Shown: positions 22,665-30,346, numbered from the stretch's first letter. The stretch is 32,355 nucleotides of DNA from an uncultured Oscillospiraceae bacterium (GCA_947626315.1 CANQRQ010000026.1:1-32355); one strand, 5' to 3'. Program-made: numbers and translations. The notes: generated from the letters alone by a model not told the origin.

Positions 22665-23792
22665 TCACAGATCCTGGCTGTCGTAAATTTCCAGCATGAC
22701 GGCCCGGATATCGTTGCCCGCGTCCTGCACAATGACCCGCATGCTCTGGACGTTGTTGACCTCGCCCTGGCCGGGCTGCAGGGTCTGGGACTCGGAGCTG
22801 ATGTCCAGAATATAGTAGCCGTCCCCGATGTCGATGGCGCTGTTGAGCGTGACCCAGGTCAGAGAGAAGGTAAAGGTATGGGCCCAGCCCAAGCCGTCCA
22901 TGGCCAGCTTCATGCGCTCGTCCAGGTCGCTGCCCAGCACCATGTAGGCCGCCAGACGCTGGTAGCCGTAATCCGGGTTGAGCGCGCCGGAGACATAGCT
23001 TCTGTACCGCTCGGTAAAGGCGGTGGTAAACTCCGTCAGCCTGGTGAGCCGGTCGTCGTCTACGTAGTGGATGAACTGGGAATCGTCCTGCGTTTCATCA
23101 ATGGTCACCTGGTTGCCCGCCTCGTCCAGCACCACCGGCTCCAGGTCGCCGATGATGTTCTCAAAGCGGTAGGTCACCTTGGTAGGCAGGTTGGGATAGT
23201 CCTCGTAATAGTTCTCCAGTACATTGTAGTGGATGCCTTCCTCCACAATGTACTCGCTGCCCAGCTCGTGGCCATTGAGCTCCACCGTATAGGCGGCCGG
23301 GACCGTGATCTCCATGGAGGTATACAGGCCCGTAAAGTCAAATTTTTCGTCGGCAATCATCCAAGGCAGCATTCCGTACTCCACTTCATCCGCCTTGGAC
23401 TGATCCTCCCGCAGCGTGACCTGGCCGAAAACTCGGTCCCCGCAGCGCAGATTGTACACAATGCTGGAGCTGTCGCTCCCGCCGGACTGCCGGGAATAGC
23501 TGATCTCATTGCGGAGCATATCCTTCACGATTTCCGCCACTTCCTCGTTGGTCTGCATCTCATGGGGCATTTCCGAGACGGTGCGCTCGATCCCCTCGTC
23601 CCAGAGGTTTTCCCGCAGATCCGCCACATAGGCCTCGATCACGCCCTCCGGCCGGGCCTCCTGATACTCCTCGGCATAGTCCCACACCTTGGACAGCGCG
23701 ATGAGGATCACCGCGCCTGCCACCAACGTATAAGCCGCCAGGAAAATGGCATAGACCCAGGCCCAAAGCTTTCTTCTTTTTCGTTTCGACAT
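22665..23792 (-). CDS. Membrane-anchored extracellular protein of unknown function
   Basis: 375 residues. A basic start (MSKRKRRK) and one hydrophobic segment (about 9-36) suggest a type II membrane protein with a large external domain. That domain is acidic and rich in Tyr, Asp and Glu, without cysteine pairs or any catalytic motif I recognise; two halves (about 60-200 and 200-375) may each resemble small NTF2-like or beta-rich folds, which is speculative. It sits 51 bp after the phosphodiester glycosidase and 55 bp before GT2-GtrA, so a role in the same surface-glycan process is likely. The start ATG 23792 has AGGAGAG upstream. Confidence 0.8.
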   Translation of the reverse strand: MSKRKRRKLWAWVYAIFLAAYTLVAGAVILIALSKVWDYAEEYQEARPEGVIEAYVADLRENLWDEGIERTVSEMPHEMQTNEEVAEIVKDMLRNEISYSRQSGGSDSSSIVYNLRCGDRVFGQVTLREDQSKADEVEYGMLPWMIADEKFDFTGLYTSMEITVPAAYTVELNGHELGSEYIVEEGIHYNVLENYYEDYPNLPTKVTYRFENIIGDLEPVVLDEAGNQVTIDETQDDSQFIHYVDDDRLTRLTEFTTAFTERYRSYVSGALNPDYGYQRLAAYMVLGSDLDERMKLAMDGLGWAHTFTFSLTWVTLNSAIDIGDGYYILDISSESQTLQPGQGEVNNVQSMRVIVQDAGNDIRAVMLEIYDSQDL

Positions 23793-23843
23793 AGCTTGCT
23801 TTTCTCTCCTTTGCCGGCGCGCCGTCAGGCCCGCTCCGGCGGC

Positions 23844-24971
23844 TTACTTAAACAGGAACGCGTTGGGAAGCAGCCGGGCCAACCCGTTTTCAGAAGAGCA
23901 CTTGTTCACATACTGGCCGTTGTAATACATGGTGGTGGAGGAACCGCCGTCCATATTGCAGGCATTCACCGCCCCGTGATCCAGCAAAATGTCCACAACG
24001 TCGGAATATTTGGCCCCGATGCTATGTACCTGCCGCCCGTCGATCACCAGCATGATCACCGCGCCGTCCGCCCGCTGGGCGATGGCCGTGCGGGGGTTGA
24101 CGCCGCTGGCCAGTGTTGCCGCGTTCGCGGCCTCGCCGTTGTAGATCAGGATGGGGCCGAAGCTCACGCCGCTGACAATGCCCATGTTGATGACATCCTC
24201 CGTATTGTAGTAACCCACATGGAGGATGCCGTCGGCGTCAAAGCCGGCAAAGCTGTCGTATCCGTAACCCTCGTTATAAATGACGCCGTCAATGATCGTC
24301 AGGCCCTGGGGCTGGCCGCCCAGGCCGGCGCCGCTCTTGTCCACAAAGCCGCCGCCGTTGATGCCGCCGATGGCGCCGTACTTGTTGCACATCTCCTCCA
24401 GGGTAAGGCCGATGCCGCCATAGCCGTTGGGCATGCCGATAAAGACCCGGGTGGGATCCAGAACGGTGATCATATAGCCCACAAAGCCCTGTCCCAGAAT
24501 ATCCTCATAGATCACGCCGTCCCCGTCCTCATCGATCAGGCCGTAGGCGTCCATCCCCGGCACCTCCGGGTCCACCGGCTCGGTGGGAATCTGAATCAGA
24601 GACAGGTCCTGCTCCTCGGTGATCTCCTGCTCGTGGCTGGCCTCAATCGCCTCCACCTCTTCTTCCGTGAGGAAGATATTGGAGATAAAGCTGAACCGCC
24701 TGGTCTCCAGCATGGTCATGATAAAGGTCTCCTTCAATGCGGGAGAAGGGCCCTTTACCAGCACATACTCCAGCCCCAGGCCGCCCAGGCCAAACAGGAT
24801 CCCGGTGACCAGGAAAAAGCCGAAGATCCGGTCGATCACCCGGCCGATGGCCCGCCGCCGCGCTCTCCTTTTGCGCTTGAGCCGGGCCGCCTCCACCTCT
24901 TCCGGGGAAGGCTCTGCCGCGGGAGCGGTAGTCTCTTCCCGCTTTTCTTCAATTACATCTGCGCTTTTCAC
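23844..24971 (-). CDS. Phosphodiester glycosidase (NAGPA domain) family protein
   Basis: 375 residues starting at GTG 24971 with AAGGTG upstream. A Glu-rich then Arg/Lys-rich cytoplasmic tail (1-45) is followed by one membrane segment (about 48-70) and an external domain. Residues 165-375 carry the NAGPA family pattern: GGINGGGFVD, VNPRTAIAQRADG, LVIDGRQ and the NMDGGSSTTMYYNG block. The human homologue removes GlcNAc from a phosphodiester; bacterial members occur in exopolysaccharide and wall-teichoic-acid-like loci, where they may trim glycosyl phosphodiesters. Here it opens an operon with an unknown membrane protein and GT2-GtrA. A residue-level check of the active site was not possible. 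Confidence 0.88.
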   Translation of the reverse strand: MKSADVIEEKREETTAPAAEPSPEEVEAARLKRKRRARRRAIGRVIDRIFGFFLVTGILFGLGGLGLEYVLVKGPSPALKETFIMTMLETRRFSFISNIFLTEEEVEAIEASHEQEITEEQDLSLIQIPTEPVDPEVPGMDAYGLIDEDGDGVIYEDILGQGFVGYMITVLDPTRVFIGMPNGYGGIGLTLEEMCNKYGAIGGINGGGFVDKSGAGLGGQPQGLTIIDGVIYNEGYGYDSFAGFDADGILHVGYYNTEDVINMGIVSGVSFGPILIYNGEAANAATLASGVNPRTAIAQRADGAVIMLVIDGRQVHSIGAKYSDVVDILLDHGAVNACNMDGGSSTTMYYNGQYVNKCSSENGLARLLPNAFLFK

Positions 24972-25031
24972 ATTAACACCTTCACAGAAGCAGTGTGGTT
25001 TGACGCCTGTGCGGCGCCTGCATACGGAAGC

Positions 25032-25060
25032 ATTCTAACACAAGCGCCGTGTTATGACAA
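25032..25060 (-). promoter_or_regulatory. Promoter of the NAGPA operon with palindrome in its spacer
   Basis: Minus-strand TTGTCA (25055-25060), 17-bp spacer, TAGAAT (25032-25037). Between them TAACAC-N7-GTGTTA (25036-25041 and 25049-25054) makes an inverted repeat filling the spacer, a likely repressor or activator site. Confidence 0.6.
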
Positions 25061-25139
25061 GAATAATTTGACTTTTTTTCTAATTATGTAAATTATTTCT
25101 CCCTGTTTCGGCCTGCCGCGCCGTCATCCGGAGGCTTTT

Positions 25140-27038
25140 TCAGCGGCAGGTGAAAAGAATGACCTGCCGCTCCCGGGCGATCTCTTTGAGCAGGGTCATG
25201 GCCTGCCCGGTCCGCTCCTCGTCCAGGTTGGACAGCGCGTCGTCTATGATCAGGGGGCAGGTCTCCCCCTGGGGCATGGCCAGCTCGCACACCGCCAGCC
25301 GCACGGCCAGGTACAGCAGGTCCAGCGTCCCCGCGCTGAGGTATTCCGCCTCCCGGGGCACCGTGTCGTCCTTGGTGCGGGCGCGGGCGGAGAAGTCCCT
25401 GTTCAAAAGCACGTCCTCGTATCGACCGCCGGTGACCAGGGCCATGTACCGGGACGCCAGCCGCCCCAGCTCCGGGGAGAAGCGGCTCTGGATCTCCTGG
25501 TCGGCCTCCCGCAGCGCGTCCAGCGCCAGGCTCAGCGCGTCGTACTCGGCCTGGATCAGGCCGTATTCCTCCTGCATGGCGCTCAGGTCGCTGGCCAGCA
25601 CCAGCGGGTCCCCCATGGCGGAGAGCCGGCCGTTGAGCCCGGCGATCTGGGCGGAGATCCGCTCCGTCTCCCCCCGGGCCTGGCTGAGCTGCCGGCCTAG
25701 GGCCGCCGCCTCCGAGCTGCCCCCGGCGAAATCCAGCTCCCGCAGGGCGTCCTCCTCCAGCTTGACCTGGAGCACCCTGGCCCGCTCGTAGTCCTCCCGG
25801 CAGCTTTGTTCCGCCGCCTCCGCCTGGGCCAGCTTCCGGTTCAGCTCCAGATAGGTCTCCAGCATCTCCGACAGCTCCTCCGGCGAGGAAGCCCGGTATT
25901 TTCGCAAGATCCGCCGCCGCTCCGCCGCGGAATCCTGAACGGCCTGCTTCTGCTTGCTGTAGCGCAGCAGCAGCACCAGCGCCCCCACGCAGAACACCGC
26001 CGCCGCGATGATCATCATCAGATTCTCCAGGGCGGTATAGGCCGCGGCGCAGAGCACCGCCAGGACGAAGCACAACACAGCGGGCAGCACCGGATGTTTG
26101 GCCTCCCGCGTCTGTTCCAAAGTCTCCAGCTGGTCCAGATCCGTGCGGATCTGCTCCTCCAGCTCCTGCTTTTCCATATCCCCGAAGGGGTTGTTCCGCA
26201 GGGCCTCCCGTCGGGCGGCCAGGGCCGCCATGGCCGCGTCATGCTCCTCGCCGCGCTTTTTCAGCTCCGCCCGGCCGCTGTTCAGCCGGTCCAGCGCCTC
26301 CCGGCGCTGTTTCTTGCGGCTCTCGGTGACCGCCGCCTCCAGCCGGGCACAGTCGTCCCGGCTCTTCTCCAGCTGCTTCTCCAGCCGTTCCAGCTCTTTG
26401 GCGGAGCCGCCCAGCTCGTCCAGCCGGTGCTGGGTCTCGTCCATCTTCGCCTCCAGCTCCGGCAGCAGGCCCCGCCGGTTGTACCGGCGCTTCCGCTGCC
26501 AGGCCCGCAGACGCTCGTCCGCCTCGGTGTAGGAGCTCCGCTCCTCCCCGGTGGTGACAATGGCGCCGATGCGCCGCTCCAGCTCCGGGCTGCCGCTGAC
26601 CGCCGCGGCCCCCTGGGCCACGAAGGCGCTGCGGACAAAGACCTCCTTCGAGACCCCCGTCAGCATCTCCCCGGCGTTGGCGCCGGTCATGCCCTCCACC
26701 GGCACGTTGGAGCCGGTATAAGTGGCGCTGAACTCCCGCATAGGGGCGCTTTTGGCCTTGGTGCTGCGGGTGAGCGTAATGTCGCAGCGGTCCGCCGTCA
26801 GCTCCATGCTGCCCGCCATAGGGGCCCCGGACCAGGGCAGATACCGGGTCTTGTCCGGCAGATAGCCGGCTTTGGCCCGCTCGGAGCTGTCCACGCCGTA
26901 GAGCATGGCCTTGATAAACGCGCACCAGGTGGATTTTCCGCTCTCGTTGGGGGCGCGGACGATGTTCAGCCCCTCGTGAAAACGCAGGCTCTCGTTCTCC
27001 AGCCGGCCAAAGGAGGCCGTCAGCTTATTGATCTTCAT
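25140..27038 (-). CDS. YhaN-like membrane-anchored SMC/Rad50-type ATPase
   Basis: 632 residues. Walker A is at 29-37 (APNESGKST), the ABC signature-like LSAGTLDLLYLAVRLA near 567, and Walker B LIIDDALSN near 596, separated by long coiled coils. In place of the SbcC zinc hook there are two membrane segments (about 316-336 and 340-360), as in Bacillus YhaN. With the YhaO-like nuclease it would form a membrane-associated SbcCD-like complex acting on DNA ends. ATG 27038 was chosen because the domain begins there; it overlaps the nuclease gene by 14 bp. The longer frame from 27239 is a shadow. The protein ends at VILFTCR, a few residues earlier than I would expect for this family. Confidence 0.88.
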   Translation of the reverse strand: MKINKLTASFGRLENESLRFHEGLNIVRAPNESGKSTWCAFIKAMLYGVDSSERAKAGYLPDKTRYLPWSGAPMAGSMELTADRCDITLTRSTKAKSAPMREFSATYTGSNVPVEGMTGANAGEMLTGVSKEVFVRSAFVAQGAAAVSGSPELERRIGAIVTTGEERSSYTEADERLRAWQRKRRYNRRGLLPELEAKMDETQHRLDELGGSAKELERLEKQLEKSRDDCARLEAAVTESRKKQRREALDRLNSGRAELKKRGEEHDAAMAALAARREALRNNPFGDMEKQELEEQIRTDLDQLETLEQTREAKHPVLPAVLCFVLAVLCAAAYTALENLMMIIAAAVFCVGALVLLLRYSKQKQAVQDSAAERRRILRKYRASSPEELSEMLETYLELNRKLAQAEAAEQSCREDYERARVLQVKLEEDALRELDFAGGSSEAAALGRQLSQARGETERISAQIAGLNGRLSAMGDPLVLASDLSAMQEEYGLIQAEYDALSLALDALREADQEIQSRFSPELGRLASRYMALVTGGRYEDVLLNRDFSARARTKDDTVPREAEYLSAGTLDLLYLAVRLAVCELAMPQGETCPLIIDDALSNLDEERTGQAMTLLKEIARERQVILFTCR

Positions 27039-28155
27039 GGCGAACCACCTCCTCGCTGTTGTCCAGCGCGGCCAGGCCCCAGCGGGCCGCCTGCTCGATG
27101 CGGATCCGCTCCGCCTCATCCTTTGCCGCGTCGTAGCGGGCCCGGAGCTTGGCCAGGAACAGGCCCCGCAGGGTGTCGTCCCCCATCCGGTCCCACACGT
27201 CCCGCTGCAGCCGGGTCTCGTCCCGGATCTGCAGCTCAAAAAAGAACTCCGCCAGGTTGGCCTGCAGCCGCTTCAGATCCGGGGCTGTTTCGGTCTCCCC
27301 GGTGAGGACGATGCGGTAGATGTCCCGCACCGTGTCGTCCGGCAGTTTGGCGTGGACCGCCAGAAAGGGGTCCGTCCCCGTCACGTCCACTGGGAGGATC
27401 TCGTACCGGCGGGCGGCCAGGGAAACCGGGCGCAGCCGGCAGCTCTCCCCCTCCATCTCCACCAGGTTGACGGTCTTCTCCCCCGTCTCGTCAAAGCCCC
27501 GCCCCTCCGGGCAGCCGGGCCAGGCGTACCAGGTGTTTCCCGCCTTTTTCAGGCCGCTGGCCTTGTGCACGTGCCCCAGGGCGGCGTAGTCCAGGCCGCT
27601 CTGGGCCAGCTCCTCCTCGGCGATAGGGTTGTAGGCCGAGTCCCGCACGCCCACCTCTCCGTGGAGGCACAGGAGATTGACCGTCCCCTCTTCCCGGGGC
27701 GCCTGAAAGCCCCTCAGCAGCGGCCCGCTCCGGTTCTCCGTAAAGGCCGCCCCGTACACCCGGACGCCCAGCTCCTTCAGCTCCACAGGCTCGATCCTTC
27801 CGGTTTTGAAAATATGTACGTTTTCCGGCAGCTTCAGCCGGGCATAGGGGGACTGAGCCCCGTAATAGTCATGGTTTCCCGGGGAAATAAACACCGGCGC
27901 GGCAATGCGCCCCAGGCTGCGGATCAGCTCCTCCCCGGTCTCATAATAGGGCTTGCCGCTGTCCAGCAGGTCCCCGCTGAGGAGCACCAGGTCCGCCTGC
28001 TCGCTTTCCGCCAGGGCGGCCAGCCGCCGCAGCAGCTCCCGCTGCTCCCCCCGCCGCACCGCAGCCTTGCCGGCCGGCAGGCCCTCAAAGGGCGAATCCA
28101 GATGCAGATCCGCCGCATGGAGGATTTTCAGCTTTTCCTTCTTGTTCATAGCCAT
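27025..28155 (-). CDS. YhaO-like metallophosphoesterase (SbcD/Mre11 type)
   Basis: 376 residues. All phosphoesterase motifs are present in order: DLHLDS (16-21), SGDLLDSG, GNHDYYG, CLHGEVG and ALGHVHK, matching Mre11/SbcD-type nucleases and Bacillus YhaO. A capping domain and an ATPase-binding tail follow. ATG 28155 was chosen because GGAGGG lies 6 nt before it; ATG 28179 and ATG 28149 (the latter giving an ATGA overlap with the YmdB stop) are alternatives. It is the middle gene of the YmdB-YhaO-YhaN unit. Confidence 0.9.
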   Translation of the reverse strand: MAMNKKEKLKILHAADLHLDSPFEGLPAGKAAVRRGEQRELLRRLAALAESEQADLVLLSGDLLDSGKPYYETGEELIRSLGRIAAPVFISPGNHDYYGAQSPYARLKLPENVHIFKTGRIEPVELKELGVRVYGAAFTENRSGPLLRGFQAPREEGTVNLLCLHGEVGVRDSAYNPIAEEELAQSGLDYAALGHVHKASGLKKAGNTWYAWPGCPEGRGFDETGEKTVNLVEMEGESCRLRPVSLAARRYEILPVDVTGTDPFLAVHAKLPDDTVRDIYRIVLTGETETAPDLKRLQANLAEFFFELQIRDETRLQRDVWDRMGDDTLRGLFLAKLRARYDAAKDEAERIRIEQAARWGLAALDNSEEVVRHEDQ

Positions 28156-28919
28156 CTGACTCCCTCCGCCCGCAGGCATTTTCCCGTCTCCGGGTCTATC
28201 TCGAACAGGCAGCCCTCCAGCTTGGCCGGGCCCTTGGCCGCCTCATAGCGCCGGGGCGGGTCGCCCATAAATTTTCCGATGCTCTGCTCCGGGTCGATGC
28301 CCAGGACGGACTGCACCGCCCCGGTCATGCCCAGGTCCGTGATGTAGCCGGTCCCCTTGGGCAGAACGCAGGCGTCCGAACTCTGCACATGAGTGTGGGT
28401 CCCCCAGACGGCGCTGGCCTTCCCGTCCAGCATGTAGCCCATGGCCCGCTTTTCACTGGTGCCTTCCGCGTGAAAGTCCACCAGAATGATCTTCTCCTGG
28501 ATCTCCGCCATGTAGCCGTCGGCAATGACAAAGGGGTTGTCCGTGTTGTTGTCCAGGGTGAAGCGGCCCAGCAGGTTCAGCACACACACATCCCCAAATG
28601 CCGTGTGGTAGACCCCGATCCCCCGGCCCGGGCACTGGGGGCCGTAGTTGGCCGGGCGGAGGATTTTCCGCCGCTCCTCCAGATAGGGGCGCAGCTCTGT
28701 GCGGGTCCAGGTGTGGTTGCCCAGGGTGATCACATCCGCGCCGGCCTTGAAAATCTGATCCGCCTGCCGGGGCGTGATGCCCACCACGTTGGCATTCTCC
28801 CCGTTGACCACCACAAAGTCGATCTCTTTTTCCTTTCTGAATTCCTTCAGCTTCCCGCTGAGGAAATTCAGCCCCGGTTCGCCGCAGATGTCCCCTACCG
28901 CCAGGATCTTTACGCCCAT
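28146..28919 (-). CDS. ymdB: YmdB family metallophosphoesterase
   Basis: 257 residues, the normal family length. Metal-binding motifs are VGDICGEPG at the N-terminus, NGENAN, GNHTW, VDFHAEGTSEK and WGTHTHVQSSD. Bacillus YmdB is a 2',3'-cyclic-nucleotide phosphodiesterase that affects biofilm and motility decisions. ATG 28919 was chosen because GGGAGGG precedes it and the fold begins at once; the longer frame from 29030 starts upstream of the promoter. It is the first gene of an operon with YhaO- and YhaN-like proteins. Confidence 0.92.
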   Translation of the reverse strand: MGVKILAVGDICGEPGLNFLSGKLKEFRKEKEIDFVVVNGENANVVGITPRQADQIFKAGADVITLGNHTWTRTELRPYLEERRKILRPANYGPQCPGRGIGVYHTAFGDVCVLNLLGRFTLDNNTDNPFVIADGYMAEIQEKIILVDFHAEGTSEKRAMGYMLDGKASAVWGTHTHVQSSDACVLPKGTGYITDLGMTGAVQSVLGIDPEQSIGKFMGDPPRRYEAAKGPAKLEGCLFEIDPETGKCLRAEGVRWL

Positions 28920-28974
28920 CTCTTTCCCTCCCCTGTCTCTGCTGCCTTGGCAGCGAGCGAAACGGCTTGAAATC

Positions 28975-29024
28975 ATAATGTCTACGACGTAGACATTATA
29001 CCACATTTTACATGTGTGTAGCAA
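28975..29024 (-). promoter_or_regulatory. Promoter of the ymdB operon with a perfect 11-bp palindrome
   Basis: Minus-strand TTGCTA (29019-29024), 18-bp spacer, consensus TATAAT (28995-29000). An inverted repeat with two perfect 11-bp arms (ATAATGTCTAC 28975-28985, GTAGACATTAT 28989-28999, 3-bp spacer) covers the -10 and the expected start site. It is either an operator or a hairpin at the transcript's 5' end. Confidence 0.7.
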
Positions 29025-29078
29025 CGGCATTTATGCACATAATAGGAATAGTTTATCAAAGGAGGCAGTTTCATTAAC

Positions 29079-29240
29079 ATGAAAAACTTCTATGTGGGCA
29101 TGGGTATGGGGATCATGGCCGCCAGCGCCGCCGCAATGGTGCTGCGGCCGAAAAAGCGCTGCATGAAAAGCGCCGTCGGCAAGGCCCTTTACACCATGGG
29201 CGAGATGGCCGACTCCATATGCGACACCATGGGCTGGTAA
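29079..29240 (+). CDS. Small hydrophobic protein, 53 residues, unknown
   Basis: ATG 29079 lies 13 bp after AAAGGAGG (29058-29065). The peptide begins MKNFYVGMGMGIMAASAAAM, a likely membrane or signal-like segment, followed by a basic patch (RPKKRCMK) and a Met-rich C-terminus ending in CDTMGW. Nine methionines in 53 residues is unusual. It ends 10 bp before a strong terminator, which supports a real transcription unit. I do not know its function. It is divergent from the ymdB operon. Confidence 0.65.
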   Translation: MKNFYVGMGMGIMAASAAAMVLRPKKRCMKSAVGKALYTMGEMADSICDTMGW

Positions 29241-29250
29241 CGCAGCCGCC

Positions 29251-29289
29251 CGCCTGACGGCCCGCAAGGCAGGCCGTCAGGCGTTTTTT
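29251..29289 (+). terminator. Intrinsic terminator of the 53-residue protein gene
   Basis: A perfect 12-bp stem (CGCCTGACGGCC 29251-29262 with 29272-29283), 9-nt loop and T6 (29284-29289). Confidence 0.9.
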
Positions 29290-29321
29290 CGCTGTCCGGC
29301 AAGAAAAATTCGGAAAACCCC

Positions 29322-29350
29322 TTGCATTTTCGTCCAAGCTGTGCTAATAT
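29322..29350 (+). promoter_or_regulatory. tRNA-Arg promoter
   Basis: TTGCAT (29322-29327), 17-bp spacer, TAATAT (29345-29350), 16 bp before the tRNA. Confidence 0.6.
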
Positions 29351-29366
29351 ACTAAAGCTTTCAAAT

Positions 29367-29443
29367 GCGCCGTTAGCTCAGCTGGATAGAGCGTCTGGCT
29401 ACGGACCAGAAGGTCAGGGGTTCGAATCCCTTACGGCGTGCCA
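29367..29443 (+). tRNA. tRNA-Arg (anticodon ACG)
   Basis: A 77-nt cloverleaf with encoded CCA. Acceptor arms GCGCCGT/ACGGCGT (first pair G-U), anticodon stem TCTGG/CCAGA with loop CTACGGA (anticodon ACG, normally edited to ICG), and T-loop GGTTCGAATCC. The gene borders an accessory segment that ends in an integrase remnant, as expected for a tRNA attachment site. Confidence 0.97.
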
Positions 29444-29482
29444 AAAAATCACCGGTTTATCAGTAAAAACCGGTGATTTTTT
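29443..29482 (+). terminator. Hairpin after tRNA-Arg
   Basis: A perfect 16-bp stem (AAAAAATCACCGGTTT 29443-29458 with 29467-29482), 8-nt loop and T6 at the end. It serves as the tRNA terminator and could also mark an attachment-site boundary. Confidence 0.8.
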
Positions 29483-29520
29483 GTACTTTTTGAGGCAATT
29501 TATTTTTGCGAAACCGCCGT

Positions 29521-29541
29521 TGACCCAAACCTGACCCAAAC
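29521..29541 (+). repeat. Tandem TGACCCAAAC direct repeat
   Basis: TGACCCAAAC occurs at 29521-29530 and 29532-29541 (11-bp period), 78 bp past the tRNA 3' end. Short direct repeats near a tRNA attachment site often bind the arm domain of tyrosine integrases; that role is inferred. Confidence 0.45.
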
Positions 29542-29725
29542 GGGAAAATTTTTTGTATTTGTTTCAGAACAGGGATGGAGCCTGTTGCCAGATCCTTTGC
29601 TGTATTCAAAAGCAGAAATCCGCCACTGAAAAGAATATTGGCCTCCAATAGCGACAGATCATTTGATCCGGGCTTTCAAGGGACTCTCCAAGTCAAGTAC
29701 AAACTAAGATGACCCACTTCGCCCA

Positions 29726-29775
29726 AACCATGGAGGCCGCAGACGATCTTTCGTTCGTCTGCGGCCTCCATGGTT
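29726..29775. other. Perfect 21-bp hairpin
   Basis: AACCATGGAGGCCGCAGACGA arm (21 bp, 29726-29746) pairs fully with 29755-29775 around an 8-nt loop. There is no T-tract on either side. It could be a terminator for the minus-strand XRE gene, a replication or transfer-type hairpin, or the scar of a mobile element. Confidence 0.7.
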
Positions 29776-29871
29776 CGCGTTAGGCTTATTCATTGATTAC
29801 TGCGCCGCAAACGGTGAGGTATTATTCTTGCTTCCATCGAAAATTCAGCCAAGCTGCTTGTATACTAAGAA

Positions 29872-30174
29872 TTATAAATCATCAATGACTGCAAGAATAT
29901 GCTCTCGCTTCTGTGGTTCCATATCATTGAGTTTTTTCATTGCCGCAATCACTTCCGCAGACGGCTTTTCTTCAAAGTTAAAAAACTCTGCTGGCGTGAT
30001 ATCAAAGTATTCGCAAATGCAGAAGAACACGGCCATGGAGGGTAGCATCTTTTTGTTTTCTATTCGGTTTATATAGGCTTCGCTTTGCCCAAGGGATAAA
30101 CTCATATCCCGCGCTGAAACATTCTTTTCCAGCCGGAGCTGTGTTAAACGTAGAGCAAACAGTTCCTCAAACAC
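29872..30174 (-). CDS. XRE family helix-turn-helix regulator
   Basis: A 100-residue protein starting at GTG 30174 with GGGGTG upstream. The HTH covers about 12-65 (LRLEKNVSARDMSLSLGQSE, AYINRIENKKMLPSMAVFF), followed by a short C-terminal tail (FFNFEEKPSAEVIAAMKKL). Such small Cro/C1-like regulators are common in mobile elements. It is divergent from the adenylate-forming ligase and could control that gene's promoter. Base composition is AT-richer than the left part of the window. Confidence 0.9.
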   Translation of the reverse strand: MFEELFALRLTQLRLEKNVSARDMSLSLGQSEAYINRIENKKMLPSMAVFFCICEYFDITPAEFFNFEEKPSAEVIAAMKKLNDMEPQKREHILAVIDDL

Positions 30175-30244
30175 GAACTCACCCCCACGGCATAATTGTA
30201 ATGCACGTGGAGGTTTTTCTATGCATTTAAAATATCAATTCTTG

Positions 30245-30272
30245 TTGACAACGGAGATTTATAGTATATAAT
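30245..30272 (+). promoter_or_regulatory. Consensus promoter of the adenylate ligase
   Basis: TTGACA (30245-30250), 16-bp spacer, TATAAT (30267-30272): both hexamers are perfect. It lies between the divergent XRE and ligase genes, so an operator here is likely. Confidence 0.8.
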
Positions 30273-30346
30273 TATTGAGAAAGTCTGTATTTCTAATATG
30301 TATTATTGGAAGCAGACAATTAGACAAGTCATAAGGAGGACAGCAA

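Larger units (their letters stand above)
29483..29871. other. Non-coding stretch between tRNA-Arg and the XRE gene
   Basis: About 390 bp without a credible gene. It holds the TGACCCAAAC direct repeats (29521-29541) and a very long perfect hairpin (29726-29775). The base composition shifts towards AT compared with the region left of the tRNA, which fits the edge of acquired DNA. Confidence 0.6.

Noticed and set aside
22608-25091. 827-codon plus-strand frame opposite the NAGPA operon
   Set aside because: Antisense to three genes with clear domains or topology; the translation has no recognisable motif.
25093-26073. 326-codon minus frame at the end of the YhaN-like gene
   Set aside because: Gly/Ala/Arg-rich low-complexity translation in a different register of the ATPase gene.
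29322-29534. 70-codon plus-strand frame over tRNA-Arg
   Set aside because: It reads through the tRNA gene (the AQLDRASGYGPEGQGFESL-like peptide is a well-known translation of tRNA sequence).
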